Origin: DASYSL01 sp036003365
GTDB taxonomy: Bacteria; Eisenbacteria; RBG-16-71-46; DASYSL01
Assembly: GCA_036003365.1 (NCBI GenBank)
Contig: DASYSL010000077.1
Location: 1-22,185, forward strand
Direction of reading: 5' to 3'
DNA length: 22,185 nucleotides
Shown here: in pieces, positions 17,005-22,185 of the stretch
Layout of the letters: each line of letters begins with the position of its first letter
Numbering within the stretch: the stretch's first letter is position 1
Position numbers and translations under genes: made by a program
Notes under the pieces: generated by a model
Databases searched by the model: none
The model's input: only the letters and a program-made list of their open reading frames with translations
What the model was told of the DNA's origin: nothing

Positions 17005-17663
17005 CCCCGGTCGAGCGCGTGCTCGTGCTGCAGGGCGTCGACCTCTTGAAGGATGTCGGGCCGCGCCATCTCTTGGCGCTGGCCGAAGCGGCGCGCGAAG
17101 TGGAGATCCTGTCCGGCGACACCATCTATCGCGAGGAGGACGCGGCTGACGCCCTCTACATCGCGGTCGAGGGGCGTGTCCGCCTCTCGGTCGACGGGCG
17201 GGTGCTGTCCGAAGTCGGAAAGGGAGAGGCCTTCGGATCGTGGGCGCTGGTGGACGACTCGTCACGCGGGCAGCGCGCCGAGTGCATCGAGAGTGGCGTG
17301 GCGCTGGCGCTCGACCGCGACGCATTCTACGAGCTGGCCTCGGCCGATCTCACCGTGCTGCAGCAGGTGGTGCGGGTCCTGGCCAAGCGCCTACGCGCGC
17401 TGGTGGCCGATCAGCCGCACGAAGCGCGCGTCGAAGGGGAAGGCGTGGAGAAGCCGGAAGCCGTGAAGGAGATCGAGGAGGCTCAGGCGGCCACGCCCGA
17501 AGCCTCGGCGGTGCCGCCGGTGCCGCTGACCCAGGCCCAGGCCCTCGAGGCCGCGGCTCTCGGCAAGCCCAAGCCCGTGCCGGCGGCCGAGCCAGCCGCC
17601 ACCTCGCCCGACACGCCCATCTCCACCGCCGAGCCCACCGGACCGCCGCGCGCGGCGGAGTGA
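17001..17663 (+). CDS. Cyclic-nucleotide-binding-like (Crp effector-type) domain protein without DNA-binding domain
   Basis: Protein of 220 aa starting at GTG 17001, overlapping the transporter stop as GTGA. Residues about 10-140 form a cNMP-binding fold: a LLKDVGPRHLLALAEAA helix, GDTIYREEDAADALYIAVEGRV (residues 39-60), then the phosphate-binding cassette. The cassette reads GEAFGSWALVDDSSRGQRAE (75-94), where the usual FGE-type glutamate is Ser80 and the usual R-S-A is shifted, so cAMP or cGMP binding is doubtful. There is no helix-turn-helix; instead the last 80 residues are a Pro/Ala/Glu-rich tail, probably disordered. Coupling implies that it works with the HEAT-repeat transporter as a regulatory subunit. 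It ends 12 bp from a convergent gene. Confidence 0.82.
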   Translation: MTPVERVLVLQGVDLLKDVGPRHLLALAEAAREVEILSGDTIYREEDAADALYIAVEGRVRLSVDGRVLSEVGKGEAFGSWALVDDSSRGQRAECIESGVALALDRDAFYELASADLTVLQQVVRVLAKRLRALVADQPHEARVEGEGVEKPEAVKEIEEAQAATPEASAVPPVPLTQAQALEAAALGKPKPVPAAEPAATSPDTPISTAEPTGPPRAAE

Positions 17664-17681
17664 GGCCCGCGCCGCTCACTC
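17658..17681. terminator. Short inverted repeat spanning two convergent stop codons
   Basis: GAGTGAG (17658-17664) and CTCACTC (17675-17681) flank a 10-base GC-rich loop. The stem contains the stop codons of both convergent genes (TGA at 17661-17663, TCA at 17676-17678). It could act as a bidirectional terminator, but no T run follows on either side, and part of the symmetry follows simply from two facing stop codons. Confidence 0.3.
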
Positions 17682-19316
17682 GTCGGCGTGCCGTACCTCG
17701 AGAACGCTCCAAGCCCCGCTGTCCTTGCGCAGCGTGACGAGAGTCGGCTTGGCTTCGCCGCCTTTCACCTTGAACGCGAGCTTCACATCGCCCTTGGCGT
17801 CGCCGAGAGCGGAGAGCGGGAGCTTGGTCTCGGGAAGATCGACGCTGCGGGTGGCGGCCTTGTCGGCTTTCACCTGCACTTCGTAGTGCCGCGCCGTCGC
17901 CAAGCCTCGATCCACCGCGAGATCGCGGAAGAGGAGGGCGCCGCCGTCGAGGTGGAAGTAATCCACCGGCGTGACGCGGCTGAACCAGTAGCGCCCGATC
18001 TTGTCGCGGCGCTCGACCAGTGCCTTGGTCAGGAACTCGGTGGCCTTGGGATCGTCATAGTGCGCGCCTTCGACGGCGGCGCGAATCTGCGCCTCGGAGA
18101 AGGAGCACACCAGCTTCGCGCCCCAGTAGCAATCGCCGAGCGTGCGCTCACGGAACGCGGCTTGCGGCTGCAGGGTGGCGAAGGCGTGCGGATCGTACTT
18201 CTCCCATTCGAAGCGACCCACGGACGGAATCCCCGTCTCCTGGTTAGTTTGTCGCCACGGCTCGGTGATGAAGCCCAGCGTGAGAACGCGCTTCATCGCC
18301 CAACCCCAGTCGAGCGTGTACTCGAAGCCGCGGATGGGGGCCTTGGGCCCGCCGCCGGCCGCGCCCAGTGCGGCGTCGACGTCGACGATGTTGTGGCGCA
18401 CGTAGCCCGCCGAGTCCGAGCCCATGAAGGCGTCGAGATTCTGATGATCCTTGGTGTCCCAGCTGCCGACCCATGACATGAGGACGAAGAGCCCGCGCAG
18501 CTCGCGCCGGTTCTTGTGCTTGTAGATGTCGTTGGCATCGTCGTCGCGCTCGCCGCGCATGTTGATCGGCCCCAGCACCTTGCCCTCGATGAAGAGACTC
18601 GCCTCGGCGGAGGAAGAGCCGTCGGGATAGCGGAAGCCATTGGCCAGCAGGTAATCGAGCTGCGACGGGTAGAAGGCCTTCTCGCCCTTCTTCTTGCCGG
18701 CCTGGAGGTCGGGGTCGATCGTCAGCTCCTCCGGCTTGATCTTGAAGGTCACGGTGCGGGCCATGTTGTAGCCCGCCGCGGACAGGAGCCGCGATGCCAC
18801 CGCGCCCGCCCCCGAGATGAGCTGCGGGCAGGCGATGGGATCGAGCTTCACCACCCATTTCTTCCCCGCCGCGTCCTTGATCTGGAAGCCGGGGTTTCGG
18901 CCGCTGAGCTTGGCATGGGTGACGACGTACGGTGGCTTGGGCTCGATGTCACCCGCGGGACCGCTCCGGATGTCGTCGAGCGACACGGCGCGCACGTGAT
19001 TGCGGTTGGTGAACCACGTCGAGTTCGGAACTTCGTCGTCTTTGTTGACGTTGGCGGCGCGATGCTTGTAGCCCACGCCCGTGGCCCACAGGATCTTGTC
19101 GGGAATATCGAAGGCGTGGCCGAATGGCGCGATCACGGCTTCGTGGAACTCGTGCGCGTAGAGCGGCTTCTCGACTTCCTTGGGCTTGGCGATGGGGCGG
19201 CCATCGTGGTCGACCCAGCTCGACGAGTCGACCGCGGCCGGACGCTCGTCCTTGGCCTGGGCCGTTGCGGCGAGCAGGAGCGTGAGGAGGGCGAGGACCC
19301 ACGGGCGCGCGCGCAT
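17676..19316 (-). CDS. Secreted protein with kinase-like (HipA/PI-kinase-type) signatures
   Basis: Exported protein of 546 aa with a signal peptide ending at AQA (residue 21). ATG 19316 overlaps the upstream stop by one base (TGATG); the longer open frame beyond it lies over the barrel gene and is not coding. I recognise it as a member of an uncharacterised family of secreted proteins that looks kinase-like. KKWVVKLDP (152-160) resembles the nucleotide-binding lysine strand. The helix GAVASRLLSAAGY (171-183) follows. WDTKDHQNLDAF (286-297) resembles a catalytic loop of D-x-x-x-x-x-N type. HNIVDVDAALG (308-318) resembles the metal-binding strand that reads DFGSxLG in homologues I recall. An insertion at about 200-265 holds KKKGEK and RGERDDDAND. 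Only six Cys are present. Activity is unproven; it may also be a pseudokinase. It is coupled to an outer-membrane barrel gene. Confidence 0.65.
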   Translation of the reverse strand: MRARPWVLALLTLLLAATAQAKDERPAAVDSSSWVDHDGRPIAKPKEVEKPLYAHEFHEAVIAPFGHAFDIPDKILWATGVGYKHRAANVNKDDEVPNSTWFTNRNHVRAVSLDDIRSGPAGDIEPKPPYVVTHAKLSGRNPGFQIKDAAGKKWVVKLDPIACPQLISGAGAVASRLLSAAGYNMARTVTFKIKPEELTIDPDLQAGKKKGEKAFYPSQLDYLLANGFRYPDGSSSAEASLFIEGKVLGPINMRGERDDDANDIYKHKNRRELRGLFVLMSWVGSWDTKDHQNLDAFMGSDSAGYVRHNIVDVDAALGAAGGGPKAPIRGFEYTLDWGWAMKRVLTLGFITEPWRQTNQETGIPSVGRFEWEKYDPHAFATLQPQAAFRERTLGDCYWGAKLVCSFSEAQIRAAVEGAHYDDPKATEFLTKALVERRDKIGRYWFSRVTPVDYFHLDGGALLFRDLAVDRGLATARHYEVQVKADKAATRSVDLPETKLPLSALGDAKGDVKLAFKVKGGEAKPTLVTLRKDSGAWSVLEVRHADE

Positions 19317-20665
19317 CAGAAGCCCGTCCCGATGTCGACGCCGATGTTGAAGCCTTCGGCGCCGTGCACCACCTGGGCCCGCACCCAGCCGCCGTCGGGG
19401 CCGAAATAGCGAAGCCCGCCTCCGTACGATTCGTGAATGTCGTCGATGCGCATCAGGCGCTGGCTCGGAGCCACCTCGCCGATCTGCGCCAGGCCGTACA
19501 TCTGCACGTTGTTGGGAACGACCAGCCAGCGGTATTCGATCTGCGCCACGCCGATCTGTTGATCGCGGAACTGGTAACCGTGATACGCCAGGAAGCGATA
19601 ATCCCCGGACGACGCCGGCAGACGATCGAAGGGAATCGGATTGGAGCCGCCGTCGGGATTGGCCGCTTCGTAGGCGGCTCGCAAGGCCAGCACGCGACGC
19701 CGGGCGCCCACCGGAATGTAGCCGCGGAACTCGCCGTCCCACTGCACGTACCGGACGTTGATGTCGTTCAGCGAGCGAAAGCGCTGGATCTCGCCGCGCA
19801 GATAGATCCCCGCATAGGGATCGGGGCCGCGATTGAGCTTGGCCCACTCGCCGGTGGCGCCGAACGTCACCATGCGTGAGTCGTGTCCGTAGTCCTGAAT
19901 CGTGGCGGGATTGAAGATCTGCTCGAGGCGCGGGCTGCCGTTGTAGGACTGTCGGCTGGCGTAGCTGTTGATGCCCGCGACCAGGGACAAGAACGTGCGC
20001 GGCGTCAGGTGCTTGCCCATGAACGCGTTGATCTCGCCTTGCTCGGACAGGTAATAGGCACGGTCGGAGCCGTGCGTGAAATTCCCCACGCCGTAGAAGC
20101 GGGTGGTCGGGGTGTAGCGATAGCGCGCGAACAGGCCGCCGTTCCACTTGAGCGAATCCGAGCCGACCCGAAGCCGGAACGAGGCGCGCCGCTGATCCTT
20201 GAACGACCAGCTGCCGTGCACCGTGATGTCCGGCACGTCCTCGCGGTAGGCAGCCCGGTGGATGGAGAAGCCAGGCTCGAAGCCGGTGGTGTTCGTGTAG
20301 TCGACGGTCGGCGAGATGACGGCGACCGGCAGGTGAACGCCGACGCGCACGTGGGGCTCGATGAGGTGAGGCGCGGCGACTCCGGCCACCCACTCGAGCC
20401 CGGCGCCGATGGCCTTGAAGGGCAGGCCGATGAGCCGAAAAGGCGCGCGCAGAATGGTCTCGCCCAGGGGGATGCCCTCAGGCTCGGCAATGCGCGGGCC
20501 CGGGGACGTGGGGCCGCTCGTCGAGTCGGCGACCGGATAGGGGGCGACCCAGGTCGAATCGCCGTAATGCGGATCGTCGGCGCGCGCGGCCGGCGCGAGA
20601 ATAGGCAAACAGGCGAGCGCGAGCAGAATCCAGCAGCGGCCATGCCGCCCGTTTCGATGGAACAA
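19316..20665 (-). CDS. Outer-membrane beta-barrel protein (surface antigen / BamA-TamA-like barrel)
   Basis: Predicted outer-membrane protein of 449 aa. I chose TTG 20665: AAGGA lies eight bases upstream, and the N-terminus then has a short basic region, a hydrophobic core (WILLALACLPILAP) and a cleavage site after ARA (residue 29). The alternative GTG at 20746 lacks a ribosome binding site and overlaps a candidate -35 box. The mature part alternates aromatic and polar residues in amphipathic strands, with segments like FYGVGNF and RYFGPDGGWVRAQVVHG, and it ends in Phe as barrel proteins do. No POTRA domains are visible; a short Pro-rich N-terminal stretch and an amphipathic region (LIGLPFKAIGAGLEWV) precede the barrel. 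Its stop overlaps the start of the kinase-like gene, so the two products are probably made together. Confidence 0.8.
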   Translation of the reverse strand: MFHRNGRHGRCWILLALACLPILAPAARADDPHYGDSTWVAPYPVADSTSGPTSPGPRIAEPEGIPLGETILRAPFRLIGLPFKAIGAGLEWVAGVAAPHLIEPHVRVGVHLPVAVISPTVDYTNTTGFEPGFSIHRAAYREDVPDITVHGSWSFKDQRRASFRLRVGSDSLKWNGGLFARYRYTPTTRFYGVGNFTHGSDRAYYLSEQGEINAFMGKHLTPRTFLSLVAGINSYASRQSYNGSPRLEQIFNPATIQDYGHDSRMVTFGATGEWAKLNRGPDPYAGIYLRGEIQRFRSLNDINVRYVQWDGEFRGYIPVGARRRVLALRAAYEAANPDGGSNPIPFDRLPASSGDYRFLAYHGYQFRDQQIGVAQIEYRWLVVPNNVQMYGLAQIGEVAPSQRLMRIDDIHESYGGGLRYFGPDGGWVRAQVVHGAEGFNIGVDIGTGF

Positions 20666-20717
20666 GGGGTGCGTCCTTTTCCTGAAGCGGGTCTCAGGCC
20701 GAAACCGGGGCCCCTCA

Positions 20718-20746
20718 GTCGTACCGAATCGAGACGGATTTGTCAC
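20718..20746 (-). promoter_or_regulatory. Candidate promoter of the barrel/kinase-like operon
   Basis: On the minus strand, GTGACA (complement of 20741-20746) and TACGAC (complement of 20718-20723) are separated by 17 bp. The -35 matches five of six consensus bases and the -10 three. Initiation near 20711 would give a leader of about 46 nt to TTG 20665, which supports that start over GTG 20746. Confidence 0.4.
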
Positions 20747-20772
20747 CTAGTGCCGTCGTTCGGCCGCAGGCC

Positions 20773-20840
20773 CGCCCCTGGTGTCCCGCCCCTGGCGTCA
20801 GGTCCCGGCGTCCTGGCCCTGCGTCCCGGCTCTAGCGTCC
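20773..20840. repeat. Degenerate 13-14-bp tandem repeat array
   Basis: Five consecutive imperfect units occupy 20773-20786, 20787-20800, 20801-20813, 20814-20826 and 20827-20840. Each ends in GTCC or GTCA after a C-rich core; the first two units (CGCCCCTGGTGTCC and CGCCCCTGGCGTCA) differ at two positions. The array lies between the DinB-like gene stop and the candidate promoter of the barrel operon. Function unknown. Confidence 0.5.
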
Positions 20841-20853
20841 CGGCCGGAGACGC

Positions 20854-21372
20854 TCAGTGGTCGCGGACCCGGCGCCAGAGCTCGTCCGGGAATTCCTTCC
20901 CCTTGACCATCTTGGTGACATAGATGATCTGGCCCACGTGGCCGTTGAAATGGGTGGTCACGCCGATCACCAGGCGGGCGATCTCTTTGCTCTCCTCACC
21001 CAGCTCGGCGGTGTCCATGAGGCTCTCGGGGGTGATGTGCTCGAATGCCTTCTTGCCCCACTCGAGCCCTTCCTCGAATTGCCGGAGCAACTCCTGACGC
21101 GAGATCGGCCCCTTCTCCTGGAACTCCTTCGGGCGCTCGCGGCGATAGCCGGAGGCCACCACCCCGCGTCCCAGGTAGTGGTTCAGGTTCCCCGTGAGGT
21201 GAAGGACCATGTTGCCCACCGACATCGAGGTGTCGTTCGGACGCCACCAGATCTGTTCCTCGTCGAGAGCCGCGAGGCACTCGCGGATCTCGTTCGGATA
21301 CATGCGGAGCAAGCGGTCGGACAACTCCTCGAGCATGAGAACGATGGGCTGGCGCAGACTGGTACCGGACAT
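20854..21372 (-). CDS. DinB-fold putative metal-dependent protein
   Basis: Cytosolic protein of 172 aa. ATG 21372 is chosen because AAGGAG lies eight bases upstream; an earlier in-frame codon would add 16 residues over the promoter region. The DinB/YfiT-type four-helix bundle is indicated by three spaced histidines: His58 in VLHLTGN, and His141 and His145 in THFNGHVGQI, which in this superfamily bind a divalent metal. The N-terminal half contains WWRPND, a common pattern in this family. Members include thiol-dependent transferases and many proteins of unknown role, often stress-linked. The specific reaction cannot be inferred. It is divergent from the small barrel gene, with a 120-bp shared promoter region. 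Confidence 0.85.
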   Translation of the reverse strand: MSGTSLRQPIVLMLEELSDRLLRMYPNEIRECLAALDEEQIWWRPNDTSMSVGNMVLHLTGNLNHYLGRGVVASGYRRERPKEFQEKGPISRQELLRQFEEGLEWGKKAFEHITPESLMDTAELGEESKEIARLVIGVTTHFNGHVGQIIYVTKMVKGKEFPDELWRRVRDH

Positions 21373-21392
21373 CCGATGCTCTCCTTTACGAA

Positions 21393-21420
21393 TTGACGGT
21401 GGGGCGCGGCTTGGTAGCAT
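21393..21420 (+). promoter_or_regulatory. Candidate promoter of the small barrel genes
   Basis: TTGACG at 21393-21398 and TAGCAT at 21415-21420 are 16 bp apart, matching five and four consensus positions. Initiation near 21427 gives a leader of about 66 nt to ATG 21493. Confidence 0.45.
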
Positions 21421-21444
21421 AACCGCCGTTCCCGCCCGGGCGAA
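21416..21444 (-). promoter_or_regulatory. Candidate promoter of the DinB-fold gene
   Basis: On the minus strand, TTCGCC (complement of 21439-21444) and TATGCT (complement of 21416-21421) are 17 bp apart. The -10 box shares five bases with the -10 of the opposite promoter, so both polymerases could not bind at once. The -35 is weak. Confidence 0.3.
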
Positions 21445-21492
21445 GGGACCGCCGCCGGGGCACGGCTCCTACGGCACTTCGAGGAGGACCGC

Positions 21493-22062
21493 ATGCGGCG
21501 CGTTTTCTTCTTCCCCATCCTCTTGTTCCCGATCCTCGTGTTCGCCCTGGCGTTGGTGCCCGCGCCCGCCCATGCCTTCGGCATCGGGGTCGGCGCCTTT
21601 GGCGGTGCCTGCTTCCCCATCAGCCAGGACGACGTGGAGTCGGGCTCCACGTTCGGGGCCCGGCTACCCGTGACCCTCATCCCTCTGGTGTCGGTCGAGC
21701 CCTATTACGCCTCGTCTTCTCTTGGCGATGGCGAGATCACGACCGGCGGCACGACCACGACCATCGATGGGTTCGAGATCACGTCCTACGGCGTGAACGC
21801 CTTCCTGGGCTCGCTCGGCGTCGTGCCGGGGATTGGCTTCCATCCCTACGTGGGCATCGCTTCGACCAAGCTGTCGCGATCCGGGTCGGCCGACATCACT
21901 AAGACCTCGTACAACTTCGGCCTCGGAGCCGCCCTGGGTCTCGCGAAATCTCTCTCGGTCACGGGCCGGGCCGAGCTCAACGTGGTCGACACCGGCGACG
22001 AGACCCGTAAGTTCGGCAACGTCACCCTCGGTCTCGCCTACCAGCTCTTCCACAAGCCGTAA
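21493..22062 (+). CDS. Small outer-membrane beta-barrel protein
   Basis: Exported protein of 189 aa with a long hydrophobic signal peptide ending at AHA (residue 28) and a strong GAGGAGG ribosome binding site before ATG 21493. The mature chain is glycine-rich with alternating hydrophobic strands (FGIGVGAFGG, YGVNAFLGSLGVV, YNFGLGAALGLA, GNVTLGLAYQLF), as in eight-stranded OmpA/OmpW-type barrels. One Ser/Thr/Gly loop (TTGGTTTTIDG) is likely surface-exposed. No peptidoglycan-binding domain is present. A second gene with a similar leader and signal follows 32 bp later, so the pair looks like a tandem duplication. Ligand and role are unknown. Confidence 0.78.
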   Translation: MRRVFFFPILLFPILVFALALVPAPAHAFGIGVGAFGGACFPISQDDVESGSTFGARLPVTLIPLVSVEPYYASSSLGDGEITTGGTTTTIDGFEITSYGVNAFLGSLGVVPGIGFHPYVGIASTKLSRSGSADITKTSYNFGLGAALGLAKSLSVTGRAELNVVDTGDETRKFGNVTLGLAYQLFHKP

Positions 22063-22094
22063 GTCGTTCACACATGTTCGAGGAGGATCGCCGC

Positions 22095-22185
22095 ATGAGG
22101 CGTCCGATTTCCCTGCTTGTCCTCGCTCTCGCCCTGGGGCTCGTCCCCGCGAGCGCCCGCGCCGTCGGCATCGGCATCGGCGGCT
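22095..22185 (+). CDS. N-terminal part of a second small barrel protein (cut by right edge)
   Basis: ATG 22095 follows AGGAGG at 22081-22086. The 30 visible codons encode a signal peptide (RRPISLLVLALALGLVPA) ending at ARA, followed by VGIGIGG, which closely parallels FGIGVGAFGG in the preceding gene. The leader before the start (TTCGAGGAGGATCGC) nearly repeats that of the upstream gene. It is therefore probably a tandem paralogue in the same transcript. The rest lies outside the window. Confidence 0.7.
   Translation, partial: MRRPISLLVLALALGLVPASARAVGIGIGG

Noticed and set aside
19317..20393. Long N-terminal extension of the kinase-like frame
   Set aside because: It overlaps the barrel gene in another frame. 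The signal peptide and TGATG overlap fix the start at 19316.
20666..20746. GTG 20746 as the start of the barrel protein
   Set aside because: It has no ribosome binding site, gives an unusually long polar leader before the signal, and lies in a candidate -35 box. TTG 20665 is better supported.
1..22185. CRISPR array, insertion sequence, integrase, phage genes or toxin-antitoxin pair
   Set aside because: I saw no regularly spaced direct repeats with spacers, no transposase or integrase motifs, and no small toxin-antitoxin pair. The only repeat arrays are the propeller repeats and the short degenerate array at 20773-20840.

Overview
The window is a GC-rich (visibly well above 60% G+C) stretch of bacterial chromosome. 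It holds 14 complete or near-complete protein genes, one tRNA, and a cut gene at each edge. Several traits point to an uncultured Gram-negative lineage of the Candidatus Eisenbacteria / FCB-superphylum type: a giant secreted gingipain-like protease ending in a FlgD-like immunoglobulin domain, several outer-membrane beta-barrels, lipoproteins with clear lipoboxes, and frequent GTG and TTG starts. This placement is inferred from gene content, not from a marker-gene search.

Layout. (a) 1-1794: the tail of an unidentified gene, then a family 5 solute-binding lipoprotein. (b) 2035-7107: a 1690-residue secreted C25 cysteine protease with CARDB-like and FN3-like modules, an eight-repeat FG-GAP/VCBS propeller and a FlgD-like C-terminal domain. 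(c) 7205-8823: glutamyl-tRNA synthetase followed at once by a tRNA-Gln(CUG) with its own promoter. (d) 8890-11086: a FAD-dependent oxidoreductase, then an ECF sigma factor translationally coupled to a small two-helix membrane protein. (e) 11088-17663: two divergent units. Leftward run a metallophosphoesterase lipoprotein and an ATP:ADP-antiporter-family carrier. Rightward run a second, remote carrier of the same family fused to HEAT-like repeats, and a coupled cyclic-nucleotide-binding-like protein. (f) 17676-20665, minus strand: an outer-membrane barrel protein coupled to a secreted protein with kinase-like signatures. (g) 20854-22185: a DinB-fold protein divergent from two tandem small outer-membrane barrel genes, the second cut by the window edge.

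The most interesting parts are (e) and (f). In (e), two nucleotide-carrier-like proteins sit back to back with a surface phosphoesterase and a cyclic-nucleotide-binding-like sensor, which suggests an envelope nucleotide or phosphate handling module. In (f), an exported kinase-like protein is coupled to an outer-membrane barrel. Both readings come from motifs and gene order and need structural and comparative confirmation. The large minus-strand reading frames opposite the protease and the phosphoesterase are GC-driven shadows and are not annotated.
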